A stretch of DNA of 64,000 nt from the NCBI GenBank assembly GCA_032622095.1, contig CP136063.1:265477426-265541425 (forward strand), written 5' to 3'. The position numbers and the translations under genes are program-made. Positions 45,361 to 56,667 of the stretch are shown piece by piece. The first letter of the stretch is position 1. Each line of letters begins with the position of its first letter. This stretch comes from Siphonodentalium dalli (taxonomy: Eukaryota > Mollusca > Scaphopoda > Gadilida > Siphonodentaliidae). The notes beneath the pieces are model-generated. The model worked only from the letters and a program-made list of their open reading frames with translations. It was not told where the DNA came from and searched no databases.

Positions 45361-46489
45361 TTCACCCTTTCATGCCGGGAGCTGCGCTGGCGCAACAATA
45401 AAGACCCTGTGCCAATGCATTCTCTTATATATGCGAGTCGACCATCTTTTTATTATTATCAATTTTTCTTACATTCTTTTACAATTTATCACATTTAGGG
45501 TGGATACACACATGCATGTAATGTCTGTATGTAAAATACATGTATTTTACATGGCCACACCAATAATTGACAACATTAGTCACCTGCGATCAAGAGGTTC
45601 ATTGTTAACAGGCCAGACAAGTGAGTAGTGATAAGCGAAGTAAAACTGTCTGCTATCAGGACATTTAAGGCCAATCCAAAACATGTCTTCTCTTACGGAT
45701 GCGGAAATTAGCCAAGTCTATGTGATATCTGGCATTTTATTAATGCACAAACAACAGAAGCGACACGTCTGGAATATACAGGCTTCATATTGAACAATTT
45801 CGACCATGATGCTTGTTTGGCGTGGGGTCGCGAAAGCTTCAAATCGCTAAGGGACTTAATTGAATGCATCGGTCGGAATAAACTGGGAAAAAAGGTGCAA
45901 TATAATATGTTTTAGTTGAATAGCTCAGAGTTAGCCACACCGCCTGGTAGCTTTCTGGATCACATATAGCCCCAAGTTGGTGGAAATCCTGATCCACCAC
46001 TGCTATGAATATCAAGAGAGGATTGGTAATTATTTAAATAGAACGTCCACCATATGGGTTATCCCACGAACAAATATTTTAAGTGGCCTGGCGACTCGGT
46101 CTGAGATAGCGGTTTATCTATATTCCGACTTAATTGGAAGTAGAACCAAGTGCGGTCAACACGTCGGCAATGATTGGGTTGTCAGTGGACACATATTGCA
46201 TTGTCTGTATGATCCACGTATAACGCCAAATACACGATAATTACATAGATTACACGCATGTGTGTATCCACCCTTATCATTATTTCTTATAATCTTTAAA
46301 AAACTTATATCTTTTTTTTTTCTTTTTTTCTTACATTCTTCAACAATTATTAAACAAAAATATATAAATTGTTAGGCTAATGGATTGTTTTATATATGCG
46401 ATCCGACCTATTGTCGACTTGCATATATAAGCGAATGCATTGGCACAGGGTTTTCGTAAACATTTAGGAAGCTCCAGTCATGAAAGGAC
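45361..46489. mobile_element. piggyBac-like element interrupted by a Harbinger-like element
   Basis: Left part: CACCCTTTCATGCCGGGAGCTG, ACCCTGTGCC and a half palindrome. Right part resumes with TTTTCTTACATTCTT, a worn palindrome (46375-46444) and GAAGCTCCAGTCATGAAAGG. The gap is the 776-bp insert at 45498-46273. Confidence 0.7.
45498..46273. mobile_element. Harbinger-like TIR element with TTA target duplication
   Basis: Ends GGGTGGATACACACATGCATG and, reversed, GGGTGGATACACACATGCGTG, flanked by TTA at 45495 and 46274. A 3-bp TWA target is the PIF/Harbinger habit. An 87-codon open frame at 45977-46240 resembles no transposase I recognise, so the element is probably non-autonomous. Confidence 0.75.
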
Positions 46490-46744
46490 AGTGCTAGGTA
46501 CATAGCGTCTACGACATGCACTGTCGTAGATATAATTGACCCAATCTATCCACCAATAGACACACACGGCGACTAATTCGCGAACACTCACCGGATAACT
46601 TCCGCAAATATAGGGAGAGAGAGACCCAGACTGAATCTTTGGAATGAGATATAATTAGGTTGGTGTATACTTCCTGTCACTTTATTGTCAAGAATGTGGA
46701 CGACAGTAATTACTAATAATTGACTGGAGCGTCCAGATTTTTGT

Positions 46745-47130
46745 ATGCGAAAACCCTGTGCCAATGCATTCGCTTATATATGCGAGTCGACGCATATATA
46801 AAAGAATCCATTGATCTAACAATTTTATATTTTTGTTTAATAATTGTTGAAGAATGTAAGAAAAAATAAAAAAAATAATTAAAGATTATAATAAATAATG
46901 ATAAATTCGATAAAAATTGTTCAAGAATGTAAGAACAACTTATAAAAAATGATAAAAAATGATAAAGAATGTAAGAAAAATTGATAAAAAATGATAAAAA
47001 ATGATAAAGAATGTAAGAAAAATTGATAACAAATTGTTAGGCCAATGCATTCTCTTATATATGTGAGGCGACATATGATCGACTCGCATATATAAGAGAA
47101 TGCATTGGCGCAGCTCCCGTCGTGAAAATG
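46745..47130. mobile_element. piggyBac-like element (GGAGCTT family), worn
   Basis: GCGAAAACCCTGTGCC, a palindrome lacking its centre (46761-46813), the GAATGTAAGAAAAATTGATA spacer, a second palindrome (47041-47108) and GCAGCTCCCGTCGTGAAAA. Outer TTAA tips are not found. Confidence 0.6.
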
Positions 47131-47309
47131 TGGAGAATGTGGACATTAGTACACAAACATGCTGCTCATAATTAAAACGAGCCAAGCATGCATGTATACG
47201 TGTACTGCTAACAATGGTGGACAACGATCACCGTCAAATCCACTTGAATTGATAATCCTATTCCGCGGTGATGTCTTTCCGATCGACGATCACAGACAGT
47301 TAGTCGTTG

Positions 47310-47565
47310 AGCCTCATACGGTATAAACAACCTGGACTATATATAAACCCAGTTGGTGAATACATGCCCTGGTGTTACACAGATAGCTTTGCGTTGAGCC
47401 TCGCCCGGTATAAATCACATGGGCTATATATAAACCAAGTTGGTGAATACGAGCGCTTTCTAACGCGGAAGGCGACATATACCCCATATGGCTGGTAAGT
47501 TTCGCCCGATATAAACTATAGGTGGACTATATACAAACCCCTTTGGTGAATACGAGCTCATTTGG
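47310..47565 (+). repeat. three diverged ~87-103-bp repeats
   Basis: GTATAAA, GGCTATATATAAACC and TTGGTGAATACGAGC recur, with GGTGAATAC at 47355, 47442 and 47545. Confidence 0.7.
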
Positions 47566-47719
47566 TTACGTCTCAAGTATTCAACACCTCCGTATGACTT
47601 CTCCGTATTTTGATGTTGACAATCAAATTGGTATAATTCAATTATCGTCTGCTACCCGACATACAGAGGTGATAATCCGAGTTATGACACAAAAATTCCT
47701 GTACTTTTTCCGGTCTAAT

Positions 47720-47990
47720 TCTAGCTATCATCACTCATCGTCGTCGTCCTCCCGTCCGTCCGTCCGTCAACATCTTCTCCAGAACCGCAAGTGAGAATTG
47801 AACGTGGATGGTCCCTAGGTGACTGCATGGGATTCAGATTTGTTAGAAATGTGGTCACCAGATCAAAAATGGGCGGAGCCAAGGACATAACCATTTCCAT
47901 CCATAGTAACATTACTAACATAGTAACCATTTTCGGGACTATTTGGGGTTATAAGAGTTATGGATGTACGGACTCAGTATGAGAACTCAT
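47720..47990. repeat. CGT/CCGT microsatellite and attached repeat arm
   Basis: CATCGTCGTCGTCC and CCGTCCGTCCGTC precede AACATCTTCTCCAGAACCGC. A related CCGT tract occurs at 41565 and 62480. No ends were identified. Confidence 0.45.
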
Positions 47991-48349
47991 TGCTTCAAAT
48001 GTGCTTTATTTTGTGAGCGTGAAAAAATTCTCAGATCAAGCTTGAAAATCGGTCCCGAATTTCGCCCATGCATGTCGGGTTTCGAACGAATAAAAAAAAA
48101 CAGCCGGGTTGCGTCAGACCTGTGCCCATAACCGGAGTTCTTCTGAACCAATTTTACACGGGTTAAATCAAATTGAAGAGTAATAATATACCTTTCATAC
48201 ACGAGGCGCTTATGTAACATTTATTATTTTTGTGTATTTTGATCCAGATTGTGTGCGTTAAATTTCTTTTTCTAAATTAGGACGCCAATTTGGCCACCTT
48301 TCTATAGCATAAAATATTACTTGAGGTTGTGTCAAATATTTTGTTCTGG

Positions 48350-48900
48350 GGACCTGTATGGTCATAATTGTGTGTGATGTAATATATATGGAGTGTGTGT
48401 GTGTATGCCTGGGTATCCAGCCAGTGGCTGGATTATCATGCATGGTAAGATGTATATGCAAGTCTGGAATGGTTGGATGGCCGTCTGTGTTGGGTATTGG
48501 TGTATCTGGATTCTGGAAGGGTTCTGTGGCCATGCACTTGTGTATATGTATACCTGGAGTGGCATTATATGGTCATGGTGGGTGTATATGTATATCTTGT
48601 GTGGCTATATGGCCATGGGTGAGGCGAATATGCATATAGTGAGTGAATGTGTGGTCATGTGTGAGATGAATATGTAAACGCGGGGAATGACTGTATGATC
48701 ACGAATGCGGTGAGTATAGGTATACAGCAAGTGACCACATGGGTGGTCATGGTTGTGGTGTACGAACATACCTGGTGTGCCTTCATGGTGACTGATGGTC
48801 GTATGGTCGTGTGCATACCCAATGTGAATATAAGGTCATGGTTAATGTGTATAAACAGAGTGGCTACATGGTGATTTGTGTGGTATTGAATGCGCTTGGC
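48350..48900. repeat. degenerate GT-rich tandem region
   Basis: Loose 30-45-bp units with GTATATGTATA, GGCTATATGGCCATGG, TGGTCATG and GAATATG. Open frames rich in W, M and G on the plus strand come from this composition. Confidence 0.6.
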
Positions 48901-50295
48901 GGTTTGAGGCTTGAATCAAAATATAGGTGACAAATGGAGTGATTATATTGTCTTTGGTGGGTAACTTGGGTGGCTATCGTTTCTACAATAAATCAAGGAT
49001 ATGTTAATCGATAGTGAGGTCATGCCATGCAGAGTGTTCTCAGACTTTGTGGCGTTTGTGCACAATTGAAGAAACGCTAAACGGTGATCCTGAAAATAGT
49101 GGAATCCGGCGCGATGATATACTGATTACCCCAACGCCGTGAATTGTTACATGTTCTTGGGCACATGTGCGATGAAACAACCAGACCTGAAGTGTTCTAA
49201 GTACAACGCTGTATTGGGTTTATCAAATGATGTGCTACAATGTACGAAACGAAAAGCATAAACGTGGTTGCAATAATCGCTGTTGCTCTTGAATTGTTTG
49301 GACACTCCAAAAATGATACTGAGCCTAATTTCATCATTGAGAGATGTGGTAACTGGTGAAACCTAAAAGTGCACGGACACTTGTTATATATCTGGAATAG
49401 TGGCAGGTGCAAATTTCTTAGACGTCCATGTTAGTTCCCCGTTTAGTTCCACAATATATCTGAATTTGCCGATTGTATATACGAAAATGTGTCCGAATAA
49501 TGTATACATTTTTCAGAAGTTTCACAATCGATTGAGCGCAAGCGCCCATCAGATTGTAACCCATTTTATGTATTTTCATTGAGAAAATATCGGCCGTGTT
49601 ATTGTTATTGGATTATCTCTCTTTGTATGCTTTCCATCTCAGGCTCTATTCTACCAAAATGCAAAACAGAGTTCAGTCCCCTCGTTACGCTTTGTCCGAC
49701 TGCCGCCGGCATGTGATTTTTCTTAATTAAATCTAACATTTTGTATTGAAGTGTTTTGTCAGTTACAATTCATTCTGGCTTGATCTAGACAATTTTCAAA
49801 TGAATATCGACAGTTAATTTTCTGAGAATAATGCAGAATAAATTGTAGCCTACAAAATCTCAAATAAAACAATGAGTGATTTCCTATGTGCTGGCAGTGG
49901 TAAGTCATGGGTATAGGGCTCTGAACTCTGTATGGAGTTTGCTATTCTACATGAACTTGCAACTTAGCAATCTCTACCAGTGATGTCTCTTAACGATAAC
50001 ACATCTGTTCCATTACCGATTAAATATAGAATATACGCATAGTGTTTCTGAATAACAAATTTAATCCACGAGTGGGATTGGCGATTTACACCACGAGCTT
50101 CAGACGCGTTTAATCAACAGGTGTTGATTAAATGTAAAATTTAAACAGATGGCGTTATTTATATAGTAAGATAGGCGATCGTGGTATAAAATTCCGTTTG
50201 TTAATCATTTTGTTCTTATAATATAGGACTGAGTTAATCACTTTAAACTGCATCCGTTGTCTCTGTGAAACGTGTCATTCACCTAGCCAAACTCC
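48901..50295. other. non-coding, mostly unassigned
   Basis: ACAGAGTTCAG (49667) and CTGAACTCTGT (49921) face each other about 250 bp apart, possibly a small MITE. ACTGAACTCTGCATGGAGTT occurs again at 61589. No exon recognised. Confidence 0.35.
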
Positions 50296-50301
50296 ATGCA
50301 G

Positions 50302-51360
50302 GAGGGTATCACCCCCCCCCCCCTCCCCCCTGAATCCTGAATACGAGTTAATTTTGGGGGGTGAATCCTGAATACGAGTTAATTTTGGGGGGTGAATCCT
50401 GAATACATGTTAAGAAATAATACATAGAAGTTACATAGACACATTATGATGCCGGTCGCGTTATGAGGCCGTTATGATACCATTAATGATACTTTATGAC
50501 CAGGGACGTGGCTAGAGGGTTTCCGTTGGGGGGTGTCCACCTTGGGAAATTCCAACTGCACCCCCCTCCTTGAGTCAGAATCAAACCGAACACAAGTTTT
50601 GCATAATTCCATTTGCACCCCCCCCCCCCCTCCTTGCACCTCAATGTTTAGGCCCAATATCCTATATCTTCATAAACCATGATTCTATATTCCCGGTATG
50701 AGAAAATTCAGATATTTTAACCTGAAACATTGCATAAATCCTAACATCTAGTGGTCTAACTCCATACACATGTACACGGCTACGGGCAAGAGACCACGAC
50801 ACACCGAGCTGACCATCGTTGTTCGGCCGGTGTGAGAATTTTTTTTAATTTGAACAAGAAAATCGCAAATCCTAGCATCCAGACTGGCCTCAACTAAAGC
50901 TTTCCTATAGTGTTGGAAATTTCAAACCTCATACTCCCCTTCAGGTTGGAAAATTCTCCAACTGATTACCACAAGTTTGACCAAATGTAGTAAAATATTG
51001 TTAAACTTATTAGCATGTTTGTATTGGCCACAGGGGAGAGACAATGATACACCGGGCGGACCATGGTTCGGCCCGGTGTGCGAAAATTTTGTAATCTGAA
51101 CAAGAAAATCGCAAAATCCTAGCATCTAGACTGGCGTCAAGCATTTTTAGCATGTTTATGATGGCATATGCCCAAGAAGCTATTATACCCACCCATTCAC
51201 ACAGATAACTAGCACAAAATATTACTTTGCGCCATCAAAACCTGCGTCCAAGATGTTTTGTTTGAACCCGAATACCAGTTAATTCGGGGGTATGAATCCC
51301 GCGTACGGCTTCAAAACACCCTGAATCCCGCTTACCGAAAGGGGGGGGGGTGATACCCTT
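50302..51360. mobile_element. TIR element with GAGGGTATCACCCCC ends and ATGCAG flanks
   Basis: The left end GAGGGTATCACCCCC and, reversed, right end AAGGGTATCACCCCC are flanked by ATGCAG on both sides (50296, 51361). Next to the ends are CCTGAATACGAGTTAATTTT (three 31-bp copies at the left) and CCGAATACCAGTTAATTCGG at the right. The middle is a truncated hAT-like copy (50502 on), so this is a nest. Confidence 0.6.
50502..51150 (-). mobile_element. hAT-like element, truncated and reversed
   Basis: Starts CAGGGACGTGGCTAGAGGG, then TTCCAACTGCACCCCC, a TCATATTG-free AT stretch, CGGCCGGTGTGAGAATT and CTAGCATCCAGACTGGCC. This follows 34950-36011 read backwards. The other terminus is absent. Confidence 0.7.
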
Positions 51361-51636
51361 ATGCAGCGCCCTCTCCTTTATCACTACGATATATTACTGC
51401 CGAAGGATGGTACTTTGCGGACCGATACATATATTCTTACGTATAATCAGAACTATATTTAGTCACCTGTTATCTTATTTTGTCCCCCAAAAGTTTGCAG
51501 TAATGGTAATTCTTTCGGTATTGATAAGAACAATATGAACTGAACCATGTACAAATTTGTTAATCCTAAAACATAAGAACTACCTAAGACCATGTTAGAA
51601 ATCCTTACCAAATATCCTTGTGGTAGTGATATCATT

Positions 51637-52632
51637 GGTGGAGCGGTGTGAGATAACTCTGTCTGGAGTTTGTCACCAAGCTGGCTCTCATAGCTTGGCT
51701 AACCTTTCTCCGAGTCTCGTGGTAAGAGGCACACTGGTGGAGCGGTGTGAGATAACTCTGTCTGGAGTTTGGCACCAAGCTGGCTCTCATAGCTTGGCTA
51801 ACCTTTCTCCGAGTCTCGTGGTAAGAGGCACACTGGTGGAGCGGTGTGAGATAACTCTGTCTGGAGTTTGTCACCGAGCTGGCTCTCGTAGCTTGGCTAA
51901 CCTTTCTCCGAGTCTCGTGGTAAGAGACACCGCTGGTGGAGCGGTGTGAGATAACTCTGTCTGGAGTTTGTCACCAAGCTGGCTCTCATAGCTTGGCTAA
52001 CCTTTCTCCGAGTCTCGTGGTAAGAGACACCGCTGGTGGAGCGGTGTGAGATAACTCTGTCTGGAGTTTGTCACCGAGCTGGCTCTCGTAGCTTGGCTAA
52101 CCTTTCTCCGAGTCTCGTGGTAAGAGACACCGCTGGTGGAGCGGTGTGAGATAACTCTGTCTGGAGTTTGTCACCGAGCTGGCTCTCGTAGCTTGGCTAA
52201 CCTTTCTCCGAGTCTCGTGGTAAGAGACACCGCTGGTGGAGCGGTGTGAGATAACTCTGTCTGGAGTTTGTCACCGAGCTGGCTCTCATAGCTTGGCTAA
52301 CCTTTCTCCGAGTCTCGTGGTAAGAGGCACATTGGTGGAGTGGTGTGAGATAACTCTGTCTGGAGTTTGTCACCAAGCTGGCTCTCATAGCTTGGCTAAC
52401 CTTTCTCCGAGTCTCGTGGTAAGAGGCACATTGGTGGAGTGGTGTGAGATAACTCTGTCTGGAGTTTGTCACCAAGCTGGCTCTCATAGCTTGGCTAACC
52501 TTTCTCCGAGTCTCGTGGTAAGAGGCACACTGGTGGAGCGGTGTGAGATAACTCTGTCTGGAGTTTGTCACCGAGCTGGCTCTCGTAGCTTGGCTAACCT
52601 TTCTCCGAGTCTCGTGGTAAGAGGCACCGCTG
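51637..52632 (+). repeat. 99/100-bp satellite, ten copies
   Basis: Units start GGTGGAGCGGTGTGAGATAA at 51637, 51736, 51835, 51935, 52035, 52135, 52235, 52334, 52433 and 52532. Two subtypes alternate (CACCAAGCTGG...CTCATAG and CACCGAGCTGG...CTCGTAG; AGGCACACT and AGACACCGCT). Each unit has a small hairpin CCAAGCT/AGCTTGG. Copies are nearly identical, so homogenisation is recent. Open frames on both strands are by-products. Confidence 0.97.
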
Positions 52633-52667
52633 CATGGTGGAGATTGGTCATTCACATGTCAATGATA

Positions 52668-53534
52668 GGAGACAAAATACTACGGAGGAGACAAAATACT
52701 ACGGAGGAGACAAAATACTACGGAGGAGACAAAATACTACGGAGGAGACAAAATACTACGGAGGAGACAAAATACTACGGAGGAGACAAAATACTACGGA
52801 GGAGACAAAATACTACGGAGGAGACAAAATACTACGGAGGAGACAAAATACTACGGAGGAGACAAAATACTACGGAGGAGACAAAATACTACGGAGGAGA
52901 CAAAATACTACGGAGGAGACAAAATACTACGGAGGAGACAAAATACTACGGAGGAGACAAAATACTACGGAGGAGACAAAATACTACGGAGGAGACAAAA
53001 TACTACGGAGGAGACAAAATACTACGGAGGAGACAAAATACTACGGAGGAGACAAAATACTACGGAGGAGACAAAATACTACGGAGGAGACAAAATACTA
53101 CGGAGGAGACAAAATACTACGGAGGAGACAAAATACTACGGAGGAGACAAAATACTACGGAGGAGACAAAATACTACGGAGGAGACAAAATACTACGGAG
53201 GAGACAAAATACTACGGAGGAGACAAAATACTACGGAGGAGACAAAATACTACGGAGGAGACAAAATACTACGGAGGAGACAAAATACTACGGAGGAGAC
53301 AAAATACTACGGAGGAGACAAAATACTACGGAGGAGACAAAATACTACGGAGGAGACAAAATACTACGGAGGAGACAAAATACTACGGAGGAGACAAAAT
53401 ACTACGGAGGAGACAAAATACTACGGAGGAGACAAAATACTACGGAGGAGACAAAATACTACGGAGGAGACAAAATACTACGGAGGAGACAAAATACTAC
53501 GGAGGAGACAAAATACTACGGAGGAGACAAAATA
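52668..53534 (+). repeat. 19-bp minisatellite, about 45 perfect copies
   Basis: GGAGACAAAATACTACGGA repeats without visible error for 866 bp. The final copy ends in AATAGTCC. Because 19 is not a multiple of 3, the frame yields a 19-residue protein repeat (TKYYGGDKILRRRQNTTEE), but there is no gene context. Confidence 0.98.
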
Positions 53535-53644
53535 GTCCAATGCAAATCTGACAATTATTTGGGAAACTCGTTATTTATGGACCGGTTTGAACATGATTCT
53601 GGTATTATGTGATCAGTCTGTGTTGTCAGCGACAAAATTATCAT

Positions 53645-54044
53645 TTAACCCTTTACCCAACAAACCGGCCAAAACCGGCCAAATAAAGCTTCAACAGCCT
53701 AAAATATCTTCGGTCTGTCTCAATAGAACCATACAAATATGGATATCATTGGAACCGGCTCATTGACCACATTGTGATGGTTATAGTTATGCCCTGTGCC
53801 AATGCATTCTCTTATATATGCGAGTCGACCATGGGTCGCCTCGCATATATAAGAGAATGCATTGGCCTAAAAAAATTCTTTTTTTAACACTTTTTACCAT
53901 TTTTTCTTACATTCTTTAACAATATTATAATTTTTAATGTGTTAAGCCAATGCATTCTCTTATATATGCGAGGCGACCTATGGTCGACTCGCATATATAA
54001 GAGAATGCATTGGCACAGGGCCCTTCTGTTGGGTAAAGGGTTAA
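53645..54044 (+). mobile_element. piggyBac-like element with two palindromes, 400 bp
   Basis: TTAA at both tips, palindromes at 53798-53866 and 53946-54014. Its reverse complement nearly equals 39215-39614, 14 kb away, which suggests recent movement. It sits 110 bp after the 19-bp minisatellite. Confidence 0.9.
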
Positions 54045-54680
54045 CACATATTTTCTCCAATTTACAAGAATCTTGTAAAATTCTGGTATGTGCACAGCGC
54101 CACTAACCGAGAGAGGTTAGCGACGGTGTATGAGATCCTGGTAACTTATAGAAGGGTACGTGCACGCTATGTAAAATTACATATAAGTTACTACGTGTCC
54201 TAGACCAGTGTCACCATGACCTTGGGAGAGCGGTTAATGTGCAGCAAAACGACCACGACAGGACCGGCGCCAAACAAACAGTTTATAACTGATAATGACT
54301 TGAGTATAACGACCATTACCTCCACGACATATACATGTACACTGGGATAATTGGTCATTAATTGGGCTAAAGTGCAAGTAATTATAAACAACGACGCGCA
54401 AGTGAGTCAGAAATATCGGATTTCTCTATATAAATTCCAGTTTGATCATGCAGGACTTGGTGTGCTTGTCCCACACGGGTTATCGTGCTTGGGTTGTCAG
54501 TGAGAGGAGTAAAAGTACACATCTGCAAGTAACTTGCAATACCAACAACGCGAAACGCGATGGCTTGACGGTTCGATGGTCGGTCATCAAAAAGTAGAAA
54601 ATTCTCAATATGCAATGTTCAAAACCGCCAAGCTCGACTCTATAGGTGTGAGAAATAATAATCATTTAACATGTTTTACA
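54045..54680. other. non-coding, nothing recognised
   Basis: No exon or repeat I can support between the piggyBac-like element and the next MITE. Confidence 0.4.
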
Positions 54681-55218
54681 TTAACGGCACGGGCGGCGTT
54701 CGTTACAGACATATTCATATTTGTTCAAATCGCCATTAACAGAAAGAATATTAAAATATATATAATTTTGTTCATATGCCAAATATAATCAGCGCGTAAA
54801 TAGTATATTGTCGACAAGACGTACGATGGTGTACGTAAACAAGAGCCTGATCGTGTTACAGAAGTTTTGCTTCTGTTTACATATATAACACAGCGCAATT
54901 ATATTGGTTAATCGCACACAAATGAGATAAACGCCCTTTATTATTTCCGTATCAGGAAAACAGTAAAAAATAACGCTCTTTATGTTTAACATATATATCC
55001 GGATCTAAACAAAAGCCAGGTTCTGTAACGTTTTTTGGCTTTTTGTTTACATAACAAAGGAAAAACATTTGACAATAACATACTGTTTATGCCATATTTC
55101 TGATTGGTATAAGAACAAATTATGTCTATATTTTACTATTCTTTCTGTTTGTTGCGGTTTTTGACGGAGGTGAATAATTTAACAGCATACCCACCGCCAA
55201 CACCGCCCGTATTTTTAA
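54681..55218 (+). mobile_element. Kolobok/T2-like MITE, full copy
   Basis: TTAACGGCACGGGCGGCGTT at the left and, reversed, TTAAAAATACGGGCGGTG at the right, with TTAA tips. Contains ACGCTCTTTATG (54973) and one mutated ACGCCCTTTATT. Same orientation as 234-744. Confidence 0.8.
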
Positions 55219-55500
55219 CAGAGGGGTGTGAATATCGCGTACAAGCTGAAAATGGTCAGAATCCTGCGTACAAAAGTATAATGCCTGCAACTCCAATAGG
55301 TTTTCTGCAATCTGCACATTATCAGAAACAGAAATAAAACAGACATTTCAATTTCCAAAACTGTACACAGATAACTTAATATTAACGTGAGTTGGCATCC
55401 ATACCGGCACATAATTGACATATTAAATTTCTATCTTTGAATGTGGCCATCTTGATGCAGAAAGGACATATTTCTTTCTATGAGGGGTGGGCATCTTGAT

Positions 55501-56242
55501 CAGGGAAGTGGCGACAGGGGGTTGGGGTGTCTAACTCACCCCCCCCCCCAAGTTCGGTAAAAATGTTGAAGAGTTGGAATTCATGCCTGGCACAACATTA
55601 AACGAAAAATTTTCACCACTTATAAGTTTAAATTGTTCGAAAGTTTTGTCTGAAATTTTTCAACGTACCTTTGCAAAAATCCTGTGCCAGTGCACTCTCT
55701 TGTATATGCGATTCGACCACAGGTCGCATATATAAGAGGTGCACTGGCCTAACAAATTTTAAATTATTTTTTATAATTGTTAAAAGATATAAGAAAAAAT
55801 GAAAAAAGAGATAAAAACAAATTGATAAATAATGTAAGAAATGATAAAAATTTATAAAGAATGTAAGAAAAAATGATAAAAATTAAAAAAGAATGTAAGA
55901 ACAAATGATAAAATATGATAAAATTGTGATAGAATGTAAGACAAAATTATAAAAATTGTTATAGAATGTAAGAAAAAATGATAAAAGATGATAACAAAAA
56001 TGTTTAAGAATGTAAGACAAAATTATAAAAATGATAAAATTAAGGGGTGTGAGGTTGGAAATGTCCAACAGTTGGACAGTTTGAGCTACCAGTTGGAAAG
56101 TTCCAACCTAAGGGGAGGGGTGCAAATACATAGGAGTTGTTTGCTCTGCTTCAAATGGGGGGGGGGGGTACAAATGGAAATGTCCAAGGTCGACCCCCCC
56201 CCCCCCCCCCCCACCAACGTAGACCGTCTAGCCACGTCCCTG
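55501..56242. mobile_element. hAT-like element with a piggyBac-derived insert
   Basis: Starts CAGGGAAGTGGCGACAGGGG and ends, reversed, CAGGGACGTGGCTAGACGG. Flanks ATCTTGAT and ATCTTATC are similar. The middle (about 55675-56040) holds a worn palindrome (CCAGTGCACTCTCTTGTATA) and the GAATGTAAGAAAAAATGATA spacer of the piggyBac-like family. Long C and G runs lie near both ends. Confidence 0.7.
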
Positions 56243-56439
56243 ATCTTATCATGATCCAGAAAGGACACTTTGCACCAACAAATTTCAACTTCGTTGCGTC
56301 AACCACAATTTATTATATATGTACATCATTTTTGAGGGTCGAATCGGACATGGACATTATGAGATTATGTTTATTTGTAATTTTTAAATATATATCTGAA
56401 GTGCATGGTCATTATCCCTTACTATTGGGCAAAAAGTCC

Positions 56440-56600
56440 CCCAATCAATCGGAAACCAAGTGAAAAACTTGCTCAGTTACACGAATGATGCGCATAGCGC
56501 GTATATCGGGATTAGAACCAGATTCGCCATCAACGACTGAATGGTTTACGTTGATCTAATGCACCATGTACCTTACCAACTGAGCCACATGGACACCCGA
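56440..56600 (-). mobile_element. tRNA-derived SINE head (candidate)
   Basis: On the minus strand TGGCTCAGTTGG (56587-56576) fits the pol III A box and GGTTCTAATCC (56519-56509) fits the B box with one change. They are 68 bp apart, too far for a plain tRNA, and the acceptor and T stems do not pair. A SINE is more likely than a tRNA gene. The downstream body to about 56440 is unassigned. Confidence 0.5.
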
Positions 56601-56667
56601 ATAGGAGCCATGTTGGTCAAAATATATGAGAGCGAGTCAATACAGAAAAAGAGCATCGAAGGTATCT

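Noticed and set aside
45977-46240. 87-codon frame inside the Harbinger-like element
   Set aside because: Considered as a transposase remnant, but no DDE or Myb-like motif is visible.
52668-53534. CRISPR-like array
   Set aside because: No spacers: the repeats are contiguous, and the genome is animal.
52236-53612. 458-codon open frame, the longest in the window
   Set aside because: It is made entirely of the 99-bp and 19-bp satellites. A 19-bp unit without stops stays open in any frame; there are no splice sites or family resemblance.
56509-56595. Functional tRNA gene
   Set aside because: Boxes too far apart, acceptor and T stems do not pair; called a SINE head instead.
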